Part shown: positions 51,960 through 61,845 of the stretch, piece by piece | Layout: each line of letters begins with the position of its first letter | Position numbering within the stretch: the stretch's first letter is position 1 | NCBI GenBank assembly: GCA_032716605.1 | Contig: CM064551.1 | Location: 48,299,427 to 48,363,426, forward strand | Length of the DNA: 64,000 nucleotides | From: Paralithodes platypus | Lineage: Eukaryota > Arthropoda > Malacostraca > Decapoda > Lithodidae | Reading direction: 5' to 3' | Translations under genes and position numbers: made by a program | Notes under the pieces: model-generated | Told to the model about the DNA's origin: nothing | The model's database searches: none | What the model saw: only the letters and a program-made list of their open reading frames with translations

Positions 51960-52046
<87 letters not shown>
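51685..52046 (+). mobile_element. TTAA MITE family 2, copy 3, expanded into a (CT)n microsatellite
   Basis: TTAACCTCTTAAGTGTGCAG and the following ~270 bp match the inverted right half of 14053-15121. Where that copy has a short CT/GA run, this one has about 85 bp of pure (CT)n (51961-52046). The rest of the element is replaced by further simple repeats. Confidence 0.82.
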
Positions 52047-52048
<2 letters not shown>

Positions 52049-52720
52049 CCCACCTATCTATCTATCTATCTGTCTATCTATCTACCTATCTATCTGAGAA
52101 CTGCAGGAATGCCAACACTTTATTTTTAACAAATAAATATAGGTTTGCTTTTATTGTATGGTTTTCTTTAATAAGAATGAATGGGTTACTCCTCTAATAG
52201 AAGTACTGTACTGCATTCTATGTTGCCCATGTTTTAACTTCTTTTCCACACCACCCTTGATGTAAAAGTCTAGGCGCGTTTTTTTAGAGGTTGTGTCTCT
52301 GTCTCCCTCTCTCTCCTTCTGTCTGTTTGTCTGTCTCTCTGCCTCTGTCTGTCTATCTTGATCTATATATCTATCTATCTCTTATTGTGTCTGTCTTTAT
52401 GTTTGTGTGTCTGCCTTTCTCTTTCTCACTCTCCGTCCGATTTGTCTGCCCATTCTTCTGTCTGTATGTATGTATGTATGAATGTATTTCTCTCTCGCTC
52501 TCTCTATATATCTATCTATCGATCAATCAATCAATCTCTATCTATTTATTTATCTATATATATATTGTTTTTGTGTGTGTGTGAAATGCAAGAATGCCAA
52601 CACTATCATTGATGGATAGATAGATAGGTGGGTAGGTAGGGGAGAGAGAGAGAGAAGTATATATATATACAGTATATATATATATTTATATTTATATATA
52701 TATATGAGGTCCTTTCTAAT
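52047..52720 (+). repeat. Microsatellite cluster
   Basis: (ATCT)n at 52056-52094, CT/TCTG-rich tract at 52290-52560, (ATCT)/(GATA) and (AT)n tracts at 52500-52710. ORFs over this tract are low-complexity artefacts. GAATGCCAACACT occurs twice (52108 and 52593), so part of the tract is a diverged duplication. Confidence 0.8.
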
Positions 52721-52952
52721 TTGAAAAAAAATCACCTGGGTGTCTCAACTTTATCTAATGATTCATTAATAGAAGTATATGGAATGAGGGAAGAAGAGAG
52801 TGAAAGAGAGTTGATATGGGAGGTGAAAGAGGTCATAGACGCTTATCAACCAAACTCTTATATATCAGCTGCTAATGTGTTTACAGAAGGCCGCGCGAAG
52901 GATCCCAGTGTAGCCAAGAATCGAGGACTCAGGGTCGCTTATATACTGGTTT

Positions 52953-53088
52953 GAGTATAGCATGGGAGAAGGAAAGTGTGCCCGAAGACTGAAAGACAGG
53001 CATATTAGCCCCCATGTTTAAGGGTAAGGATGAGAAAGGAGTGTGTGGTAATCACAGGGCATAGTGGAGAAGATGTAGGCTACAGTAA
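52953..53088 (+). pseudogene. LINE A copy 3, left part
   Basis: Translates, with a stop, to AWEKESVPED, KTGILAPMFKGKDEKGVCGN, matching LINE A residues around AWEKGSAPDDWKTG and YKGKGERGVCGN. It ends in ACAGTAA (53082-53088), the duplicated target of LINE C copy 3. Confidence 0.82.
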
Positions 53089-54733
53089 CCCAACCCAACA
53101 AAGACCCCACGCTACCCTCCTCGCACCGCCCCATCACACTTCTTTGCTCCCCCTCCAAAGTCATGGAACGCCTAGTATTACAACTAATTACACCTGACCT
53201 ACCCCTAGCTCCAACACAACATGGCTTTAGGCCACTGCACTCCACAAACACTCTTCTCACAGACCTTACACAAAGAGCTTTCGACGGCATCAACTCAGCT
53301 AGACCACCACACAGATCACTATTAGCCACACTCGACATTAGTAAAGCCTTCGATGCCATCCCCCGCCACAACCTAACAAACAAAATCTACAACACAAACA
53401 TGCACAACAACACAAAAAGGTGGCTGGCCAACTTCCTAGCAGGCAGATGTGCACACGTATCTTTTGCCGGTCAGTCATCTAAAATCAGAAACTTTCCAAA
53501 CGGAGTCCCACAAGGATCCGTCCTATCGCCCGCACTCTTCAATCTGTACATGCACGATATAACTACACCCAATACGCCCCAAATAAACTTAGCCTCCTAT
53601 GCAGATGACATAACACTCACATGCACACACCATGACCCAAAAAGATCAACAGATCTCCTTCAACCCTATCTCAACACACTACATGGTTGGTGCACTACAA
53701 ACAGACTTAATCTAGCCCCAGCCAAATCCACCGCAACCCTGCTCACAAGTTGGACAGGAGAACACGAATACATCCCTCAACTCACCATAAACAACACACA
53801 CCCCTAACACATACACACACACCCAAAATCCTAGGAGTAACATATGATACTCATATGACATTCAAACAGCACACCACAAACATTAAAAGAAACTGACACC
53901 CAGACTTAATGCCCTCAGGTCACTTGCTCACACAAAATTTGGACACAACAAAGAAACTACCACCACAGTATATAAACAATACATAAGATCAGTGATGGAA
54001 TACGCAAGCCCAGCCTGGGCTTCTAACCTAGCTGAAACTCATCATAAGACCTTACAGACTATTCAAAACAAAGCCCTGAAGATCATTACAGGCTGCACAG
54101 CTACTTCACCCACAGATCACCTACATCAAGAAACCAAAATTCAAAGTCAAAGACCATCTGGACATGAGAGGCACTCAATTCCTGGCAGCAGCCTCCACGA
54201 ACCAAGACCACCCACTAAACTACATGGCAACACACCCACAGACACCAAGAAATATCAAAACAACACCCAGCACACGGTATCACACACAATTATTGTCCTC
54301 TCTCCCTCCCTGCCCACCCCGAACCAACTTCCAGAAGCACATCCATACTCATATCTCTCACCGATCCATCCACTCACTCACAGACAACACGCAGCTGCAT
54401 GCACGACCTCCCGAAATCCATCCTTCCGAATCCTCCCTTCCTCGCGAGGACAGAGTCCACCTGGCCAGGCTGAGATGTGGACACCATCCAGCTCTCCTGA
54501 GCTATCAGAAGAGACTGGATGACTCCGTTGTCGACGCCTGCCCGGGATGTAACACAGCACCCCATACCATTAAACACATCATAGAAGACTGCATTTCACA
54601 CAACCACTTACGCCAACAACACAATCTACACTCAATGAGAGCTCTGTGGGAAAGCCCGATTGTGGCCATGGCCTTTCTCAGGGACTCGGGGCTGTTCGGC
54701 CAGGCAGCTTAGGGAACAACAACAACAACAACA
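53089..54733 (+). pseudogene. LINE C copy 3 (5'-truncated, inserted in LINE A)
   Basis: Flanked by ACAGTAA at 53082-53088 and 54734-54740. It starts at NPTKTP... of the RT, keeps motif A (LDISKAFDAIPR), motif C (SYADDITL) and the C-terminal cluster, and ends with the shared tail and (AAC)n. Small indels near 53800, 53888 and 54140 break the frame into pieces (53163-53807, 53992-54522, 54164-54712). Confidence 0.9.
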
Positions 54734-54740
54734 ACAGTAA

Positions 54741-55409
54741 GGTAGTGATCGAGAGAGTGAGAACAAAGAAATGGGTAGGTGAGGAGCAGGGCGGGTTTAG
54801 GAAGGGAAGAGGGTGTGTAGACCAGAGTTTCTCCTTGAAATATGTTGTAGAGAAATATATGGAGAAGGGACAGAAGTTTTATGCTACCTTTATGGACTTG
54901 GAGAAAGCCTATGACAAGAGGTGATAGAGAAGGTCTGTGAAAAGTGTTGAGAATATATGGAGTAGCTGGTAAGTTGCTGAAAGTGGTGAAGAGCATGACG
55001 TACGGGAGTGAAGCATTGACGTTGTTGGAGGGGCACAAATTAGTAACTTGAGAAGTGTATGTGAAGTTACATGGAGGGATAGACAGACGAATGAGGAGGT
55101 ACGATATCGGTGTGGTGTGGATGTGGATATGCTAGAGAGTGTGAAAAGGAACTCCTTGAGATGGTTTGGCCATGTAGAACGTATGGAAAGCAAGAGAATG
55201 ACTAAGAGAGTGTACAAGAATGATGTGGAAGGACAGAGAGGAAAAGGCAGACCGAAAGTTAGGTAGAAGGATGGAGTTGAGAGGTATATGAGCGAAAGCG
55301 GTGTTGGATGTGGGGAGGAGTGCCGGCTGATAGGGGACAGAGGTGCATGGGGGAGATTCATTTATGGCCACCCCTTCGGGGATCATGGCGTCTGGCAATA
55401 GATAGATAG
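54741..55409 (+). pseudogene. LINE A copy 3, right part (internally deleted)
   Basis: Continues with VVIERVRTKKWVGEEQGGFR, GCVDQSFSLKYVVEKYMEKG and FMDLEKAYD, then jumps from KVVKSM to TYGSEALTL, so about 0.6 kb of RT including motif C is missing. The C-terminus is RSVCEVTWRDRQTNEEVRYR onward. Tail (ATAG)n at 55398-55409. It is about 10-15% diverged from copy 1, hence older. Confidence 0.83.
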
Positions 55410-55690
55410 ATTCACTATTATGGCAATCTCCAGTTATTTTCAATCATTGTATAAACCCTTGCTCTTTATATACGCCCATAGATTTGTCAAGTTAATGTGT
55501 TTCTGAATGATAAATGATTATTCTTGAAGATTTTCAACAAGTTTTTTAATCAGGATGTACTGTACACAATTCTTTTCTAAGCAGCAGGAAATTGGTCACC
55601 CTTCTCTAATTTGTGTTCACTATTGAGTTTGACATTTTAGAAAGGGGGCAAATAAGATCTATCTATCTGTTGCCGGACGCCTTACTCCCC
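55410..55690 (+). other. Intron spacer ending in a LINE A-like 3' end
   Basis: No feature until 55660, where ATCTATCTATCTGTTGCCGG and ACGCCTTACTCCCC resemble the inverted 3' end of LINE A (tail plus TTGCCTGACGCC). It is probably the end of a related RTE element, interrupted by the TTAA foldback. Confidence 0.5.
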
Positions 55691-56072
55691 TTAAGGGGGG
55701 GTGACCTGTTTTTGTTCTGTCCTTTTCTATCTTTCTCTGGCTTGTATCCATTTGGCCCCATTCAGCCTACTGTTTTAAGACTTTTATCCCCATCCAGGTG
55801 TCATTTTTTTACTGGTGAGTGGTAGCGAGCCAGCATATTTGTTATTTTTGTTTGACAGCAGGCTAAATTTGTACATTTTTCGATAGAAAAAATTCTCCGG
55901 CGAAGCCGGATTTCTTCATATAATGCTGGCTCGCTATTGCTCGCCAGGAAGAAATCGACACCTAGATGGGGATAAACGTCTTAAAATAGTTGGCTGAATG
56001 GGGCCGAATGGATACAAGCCAGAGAAAGAGAGAAAAGGACAGAAATAACAAAAAGCAGGTCACCCCCCTTAA
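55691..56072. mobile_element. TTAA foldback element (382 bp, long inverted arms)
   Basis: TTAAGGGGGGGTGACCTG at the left mirrors CAGGTCACCCCCCTTAA at the right. The arms pair over about 150 bp (for example the stretch TCTGGCTTGTATCCATT and its complement) around a short centre containing CCGGCGAAGCCGG. The right TTAA is shared with MITE family 1 copy 3. Confidence 0.82.
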
Positions 56073-56556
56073 CCCTCCAGCCCCGGCTATGTATTATATA
56101 TATATTCCTCGAAACCCCGGTGTTTTGGCCGAAAAACGTCTAGGCTAGGCTACCGTATATTCGTTAATCAGACTGCTTCCCGCATTCCCGCACATCCCCA
56201 AGCGTAGCTGTGTTATTTACCTGTAGAATGGCATTAAGTAGAGCTCTCTAAGTCAACTGGTTGAGCTGTGATGATGATTTCATTGGAGATAACTTTATGG
56301 CCAAAACAGCCACTTTACACCACTTTTCGATACTTAACAACAACATACAGGCACACACGAACAAGCGACGCTCTCCTTCTTGTGGCCGGAGATGCGGGGC
56401 GTCGGTCCAGCCGGCTGTTGTTTACATGCGTCGGACCGACGCCTCGCACACGAAGCTCACAGGCTTTCAACCACTGGGCGTTCAAGAGACCTTCCGGGTA
56501 CCTGTTATATGCTTTTTTATGGGCGTTCAAGAGCCCTTCCGTGGTGAGAGGGTTAA
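56069..56556 (+). mobile_element. TTAA MITE family 1, copy 3 (488 bp)
   Basis: TTAACCCTCCAGCCCC ... GAGAGGGTTAA. Only a few differences from 44385-44872 and 60514-61001. The two TGGGCGTTCAAGAG units near the right end are 45 bp apart. An 11-bp inverted repeat (GGCGTCGGTCC/GGACCGACGCC) lies in the centre. Confidence 0.93.
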
Positions 56557-56799
56557 TGAGGGTGGCCATACGCAGAATGCCCCTAAGCGGACCTATTCCC
56601 TGTAAGTGGGACAACCCGAGCCAGTTTACTGAAGGACTTACAGGATAGACCACTCAACTTAGGATCCGTCCGAATCCGAGGCCCTCTGTGTATCTTGTTA
56701 GCACTATTTTTCTACAGTGGTGTTCGGCTAATCCAGCTACTAACCTGCCTTACCCTTAGGTAAGCAGTACGGATTTGTATCAGGTTTACTTCCCTAGGG

Positions 56800-56990
56800 G
56801 AGGTGTGGTGCAGTGGTCTTGCCACTGGCCTGGTAATCCAAAGGTCCCGGGTTCAAATCCCGATGTATCAATGGGAAGATATTATTAGGATGGAATTTGT
56901 GCTGTACCTAGTATCAGTGCATTACCACAAGCCCACCGAAACGTCAATAAAATACCCTCATTGTTCCCTGATTAAATAGCACTGTATGAA
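56800..56990 (+). mobile_element. tRNA-derived SINE, family S3
   Basis: GGTGTGGTGCAGTGGTCTTG (A box) and GTCCCGGGTTCAAATCCCG (B box) at tRNA-like spacing. The acceptor ends do not pair well, so this is not a functional tRNA gene. The 3' boundary is uncertain. Confidence 0.6.
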
Positions 56991-57348
56991 TATTCCCATA
57001 TTCAAAATATGCTATAGGGGTGCAATGCCTGGTGAGTTATCTGCTCAACAGGTGGCGTTGTGTGTGTGTAAGTGTGAGAGCCCGAGTGTAGGGGGTGAGA
57101 CAGTGAAGCACGGGAACGAGGTGGCTTCAGAGATGGGGTCGTTTCGGGCCATGAGTGAGCACCGTGCCTCATGTGAAGGCAAGATGGCAGGTGCTCGTTG
57201 TAATCTACGTGCTTCACATGTCTCACTCCCTAGACTGGAACAAGACCTCACAGGCTTCACTGTTCATTGTAAAACGGTGAATGTTAAGGCTCTCAGCCTA
57301 TGCCCGAGAGGAAGTAAGTTGGAATATAGAAAAAAAAAAAAAAAGGTT

Positions 57349-57446
57349 GCCGACCAAAGCTGACGAATCCCATCCACCCAGGTTTTTATAAGGTTGTCTC
57401 CCCTAGATGGGTTGCCGACCAAGGCTAACGAGTCCCATCCACCCGA
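57349..57446 (+). repeat. Direct repeat pair in DHRS12 intron
   Basis: GTTGCCGACCAARGCTRACG followed by ARTCCCATCCACCC occurs twice about 62 bp apart, just after a 14-A run (57330-57343). Origin unknown. Confidence 0.75.
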
Positions 57447-57611
57447 AACAAATAAGATTTGTAAGATTTGTATTGTAATAATCTTAGAAAGAATACCTTG
57501 CAGTCAGAGGGATAAATACTATCTCAATAAATTCTCTCACACCCATAAGTCTTGAAAAGTCATTATTGTATTGATAAGATTAATATTTTAATGGTTGATT
57601 GATTGTTTCAG

Positions 57612-57728
57612 GTGGTTATAAATGAACAGCTATCAAAACAACACCCAGAGGTTCACTTCTCCTGTATGCACCCTGGCTGGGCTGATACCCCTGCTGTTCG
57701 CTCTTCTATGCCAGAGTTCTATAATAAG
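57612..57728 (+). CDS. DHRS12: DHRS12-like SDR, exon after the catalytic exon
   Basis: 117-bp, exactly 39-codon exon with acceptor GATTGTTTCAG and donor GTGGGT. It encodes VVINEQLSKQHPEVHFSCMH followed by PGWADTPAVRSSMPEFYNK. The PGWADTP block is the SDR region after the active site that contributes to cofactor binding, and HPGWADTPGV-type sequence is typical of DHRS12. It continues in phase 0 from ...NKRQQ of the previous exon. A SINE-like element with a 13-bp target duplication lies directly at its donor site. The remaining C-terminal exons are not seen before 64000. Confidence 0.92.
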
Positions 57729-57739
57729 GTGGGTTACTT

Positions 57740-58257
57740 TTGTTGTTTTTTGTTGTTGCTGTTCCCCAGGCTGCCTGGCCGAACAGCCCCGAGCAAGACC
57801 AAGGCTATAACCGAGCGCCCCCACAGAACCCTCCCTGCCTATCACAATAAAGCCTGGATGACCGAAGCCACTCCATGGCGGGGAGCTGAGGAGGGTGCGG
57901 AAACGCCTGGGAAACCAAAGCCCCACCCAGGGCCCTGTGCCCCTCAGCAATTATGAAGAGAAAGTTGAGGGGCAAAGAAAAAATGTGACACTTTGGCTTC
58001 CAATCTGCCAACTTCTAGGTTGGCATATTGGGAGGTCAATCCACGGAAGAGACGCCGTCACTTGAGATCTAGAAAATATATAAGTAAAAGGAACAGTAAG
58101 AGTAAGCTATGGGTATGGCAGAGATCGCTCAGTTCTCACTCTGATAGACCAGCCCATCACCACATGACTAGAACCCAATCCTCTCAGCATCAGCTAGGAA
58201 AGGTGGCGGGGGGATAGCTCCCCTATTTCAACCCCTTTCGGGGTTGAGCACCCGCCC
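57740..58257 (-). mobile_element. SINE-like element E, copy 3 (full length, at a splice donor)
   Basis: Target duplication AGGTGGGTTACTT (57727-57739) and AGGTTGGTTACTT (58258-58270), one mismatch. The element-strand head contains CAACCCCGAAAGGGGTTG (a 7-bp stem with a GAAA loop; plus strand 58229-58246) followed by a second GGGG/CCCC hairpin. About 93% identical by eye to copy 1. Confidence 0.87.
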
Positions 58258-58270
58258 AGGTTGGTTACTT

Positions 58271-58485
58271 AAACTGTTATGGTACTGTAATTTGCTTATT
58301 ATATAGGAGAAAATATTTATTCTATTAAGTTTGCAGTAATTATCGCTTTTGTCATCTTTGCCCTCCCTCTCCTGGGAGTAAGGGGGCCCTCACCTTTAGT
58401 TGAGGAAAAAAAAAACATGCCCCACGAATCTTACTGTGTGTCGTACAAGGTTAAGGCCAAAGCTCGGACTAATGGTCCTTCATAC
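58271..58485 (+). other. DHRS12 intron spacer
   Basis: No coding frame, repeat or promoter-like element recognised in about 215 bp. Confidence 0.5.
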
Positions 58486-59996
58486 AGTTGTTGTTGTTGT
58501 TCCCTAAGCTGCCTGGCCGAACAGCCCCGAGTCCCTGAGAAAGGCCATGGCCACGATCGGGCTTTCCCACAGAGCTCTCATTGAGTGTAGGTTGTGTTGT
58601 TGGCGTAAGTGGTTGTGTGAAATGCAGTCTTCTATGATGTGTTTAATGGTATGGGGTGCTGTGTTACATCCCGGGCAGGCGTCGACAACGGAGTCATCCA
58701 GTCTCTTCTGATAGCTCAGGAGAGCTGGATGGTGTCCGCATCTCAGCCTGGCCAGGTGGACTCTGTCCTCGCGAGGAAGGATGGATTTCGGGAGGTCGTG
58801 CATGCAGCTGCGTGTTGTCTGTGAGTGAGTGGATGGATCGGTGAGAGATATGAGTATGGATGTGCTTCTGGAAGTTGGTTCGGGGTGGGCAGGGAGGGAG
58901 AGAGGACAATAATTGTGTGTGATACCGTGTGCTGGGTGTTGTTTTGATATTTCTTGGTGTCTGTGGGTGTGTTGCCATGTAGTTTAGTGGGTGGTCTTGG
59001 TTCGTGGAGGCTACTGCCAGGAATTGAGTGCCTCTCATGTCCAGATGGTCTTTGACTTTGAGGATTTTGGTTTCTTGATGTAGGTGATCTGTGGGTGCAG
59101 TAGCTGTGCAGCCTGTAATGATCTTCAGGGCTTTGTTTTGAATAGTCTGTAAGGTCTTATGTGTTCAGCTAGGTTGCAAGCCCAGGCTGGGCTTGCGTAT
59201 TCCATCACTGATATATTATTGTTTATATACTGTGGTGCTAGTTTCTTTGTTGTGTCCAAATTTTGTGTGAGCAAGTGACCTGAGGGCGTTAAGTCTGGGT
59301 GTCAGTTTCTTTTTAATGTTTGTGGTGTGCTGTTTGAATGTCATATGAGTATCAAATGTTACTCCTAGGATTTTGGGTGTGTTGTTATGGTGAGTTGAGG
59401 GATGTATTCGTGTTCTGTCCAACTTGTGAGCAGGGTTGCGGTGGATTTGGCTGGGGCTAGATTAAGTCTGTTTGTAGTGCACCAACCATGTAGTGTGTTG
59501 AGATAGGGTTGAAGGAGATCTGTTGCTCTTTTTGGGTCATGGTGTGTGCATGTGAGTGTTATGTCATCTGCATAGGAGGCTAAGTTTATTTGGGGCGTAT
59601 TGGGTGTAGTTATATCGTGCATGTACAGATTGAAGAGTGCGGGCGATAGGACGGATCCTTGTGGGACTCCGTTTGGAAAGTTTCTGATTTTAGATGACTG
59701 ACCGGCAAAAGATACGTGTGCACATCTGCCTGCTAGGAAGTTGGCCAGCCACCTTTTTGTGTTGTTGTGCATGTTTGTGTTGTAGATTTTGTTTGTTAGG
59801 TTGTGGCGGGGGATGGCATCGAAGGCTTTACTAATGTCGAGTGTGGCTAATAGTGATCTGTGTGGTGGTCTAGCTGAGTTGATGCCGTCGAAAGCTCTTT
59901 GTGTAAGGTCTGTGAGAAGAGTGTTTGTGGAGTGCAGTGGCCTAAAGCCATGTTGTGTTGGAGCTAGGGGTAGGTCAGGTGTAATTAGTTGTAATA
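58486..59996 (-). pseudogene. LINE C copy 4 (5'-truncated, inverted)
   Basis: On the minus strand, RT from VLQLITPDLPLAPTQHGFRP through LATLDISKAFDAIPR, NGVPQGSVLSPALF and SYADDITLTC to the C-terminal CPGC cluster, then the shared tail and (AAC)n at about 58486-58502. Frame breaks near 59400, 59165 and 58780. Antisense to DHRS12. Confidence 0.88.
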
Positions 59997-60505
59997 CTTG
60001 TAAATTAAAATGTAAAACTTGCAAACTAAACAAACCAAAATTGGGACAAGGACAATATAAAGTCAAATTAAATTATAAAAATCGCTATGTGGAAACAACG
60101 CTTACTAAAATGAAAATTATTAAATAAAAGAACACAATCCACCACATAGGGTGTACATCACTACATGAGCAAGTTAATCTGTTTCCCAAGCAAACCAATC
60201 GCACATATAACAACGCACTATCGTCAGTAATACAGTAAAGTCTTGTTATGGCACTGTCTTGTAGCACTATTTAGGCTGGTGTGGTGCAGATAGTTGCTGC
60301 AGGTGGATTTTGTTGCATTTTGCTAAAGCACTCTTAGCACTATGTCAGCAACAGCCACAGTGATAACATGGTGGGGCAGAGTTATGGTAGGACTTTATTT
60401 ACAACAGTCCAACTACCAAATGGCAGTTGAGCCATTACAGTATAACAGAAAGGACATTTAAACTGTTGTTGTTGTTGTTGTTGTTATCATCCACTCCTAC
60501 CATCT
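59997..60505 (+). other. Unassigned A/T-rich spacer
   Basis: Contains TACAGTAAAGTCTTGTTATG (60231) and, at 60388, a loosely complementary CCATAA-type inverse, a possible decayed pogo-like MITE. (GTT)n at 60464-60485. Nothing coding. Confidence 0.4.
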
Positions 60506-61475
60506 TTAACCCCTTAACCCTCCAGCCCCGGCTATGTATTATATATATATTCCTCGAAACCCGGGTGTTTTGGCCGAAAAACGTCTAGGCTAGGCTACCG
60601 TATATTCGTTAATCAGACTGCTTCCCGCATTCCCGCGCATCCCCAAGCGTAGCTGTGTTATTTACCTGTAGAATGGCATTAAGTAGAGCTCTCTAAGTCA
60701 ACTGGTTGAGCTGTGATGATGATTTCATTGGAGATAACTTTATGGCCAAAACAGCCACTTTACACCACTTTTCGATACTTAACAACAACATACAGGCACA
60801 CACGAACAAGCGACGCTCTCCTTCTTGTGGCCGGAGATGCGGGGCGTCGGTCCAGCCGGCTGTTGTTTACATGCGTCGGACCGACGCCTCGCACACGAAG
60901 CTCACAGGCATTCAACCACTGGGCGTTCAAGAGGCCTTCCGGGTACCTGTTATATGCTTTTTTATGGGCGTTCAAGAGTCCTTCCGTGGTGAGAGGGTTA
61001 AGGACGGGCATGTTTGTTGACATGACCATGCTGCCAGGCGGGTATATTTACCGAAAATGAGCTTCATTCCATGCTCTTTTTCATGCATAAACAAAAGCCA
61101 AAGCGTAATACAATTACATATCCGTGAAAGGGCGATAATAGAGCTTTCCAATGACACCTGATACATCCTTGTACGACCACGGGTTATCCTGTAACGATCG
61201 CGTAACCGGAGGTGAAAATACCCTAAAATAAGGTAATTTCAGTAGTTTTTTCCTTGTCTCGCGAGGACAGCCGATGGTGGGGAGACCAAATACACGCCAG
61301 TCACGGCCCACGCGTGGTGCCGACGGATCCAAGCCCAGCTGTCGTCCTCCCAACGCGCGGACTCTCTCAAAGCTCATAATGTGCTCAGAATGGCGCCCGT
61401 CATATGATGGGCACTGCAGGGGTGGCCAATATTCTCTCGCCCGTCATATAACTGGCACCATCGGTTAGGTGTTAA
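60506..61475. mobile_element. TTAA MITE family 5, interrupted by family 1
   Basis: With the nested element removed, the left end reads TTAACCCCTTAAGGACGGGC and the right end, inverted, TTAACACCTAACCGATGG. The right end carries two CGCCCGTCATAT units 44 bp apart. The TTAA eight bases inside its left end was the target of MITE family 1 copy 4. Confidence 0.68.
60514..61001 (+). mobile_element. TTAA MITE family 1, copy 4 (488 bp)
   Basis: Exact TTAA at both ends and 488 bp, nearly identical to copies 2 and 3. Nested in the family 5 element. Confidence 0.93.
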
Positions 61476-61480
61476 GGAAA

Positions 61481-61845
61481 CATACATACACATACATACA
61501 TAAAATGTTAAGACTGAGTGTTCCACACATACGTGCAGTTTCAGTCTCTTGTCCTAATGGTGGCGTTCCAGGCAACCCTGTTAAGGGCTGCTTCACTTGT
61601 CAAGTTCTTGGATTTGAGATTGGCATGTATAGTCTGATCCCAGGTCTTCCTCGGTCCACCCCTTGGTGCAGCTCCCTCCACGTTCACGGACTTGCATCAT
61701 ACAACTTGGTTCATCCATCCTCTCTACATATCCAAACCATCCAAGCCTAATAGTATGCATCTCACCAATGATATGCTTGATACTTAACCATCTCCTCAGC
61801 TCTTCACTAGGTATCCTATCTTGCAGTTTGGCACCACACATCCAT
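61481..61845 (-). pseudogene. RTE-B LINE copy 3, 3' end, inverted
   Basis: Minus-strand SSWMCGAKLQDRIPSEELRR and RLGWFGYVERMDEPS with the RTE-B 3' UTR and (ATGT)n tail (61481-61504). It is more diverged than copies 1 and 2 and meets the plus-strand copy 4 head to head at about 61845. Confidence 0.82.

Noticed and set aside
51871..52612. ORFs rich in SL, YL or IYL repeats
   Set aside because: Direct translations of (CT)n and (ATCT)n microsatellites.
54646..54924. 92-aa ORF joining the LINE C end, an asparagine run and LINE A
   Set aside because: Crosses a defined insertion boundary with an ACAGTAA target duplication; not a real gene.
56800..56875. Functional tRNA gene
   Set aside because: A and B boxes are present, but acceptor-stem pairing and a clean anticodon arm are lacking; a SINE head is the better reading. 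The same applies to 40438, 42260 and 43290.
60231..60410. Third pogo-like MITE
   Set aside because: CAGTAAAGTC-type ends are too diverged and the TA duplications are not convincing.
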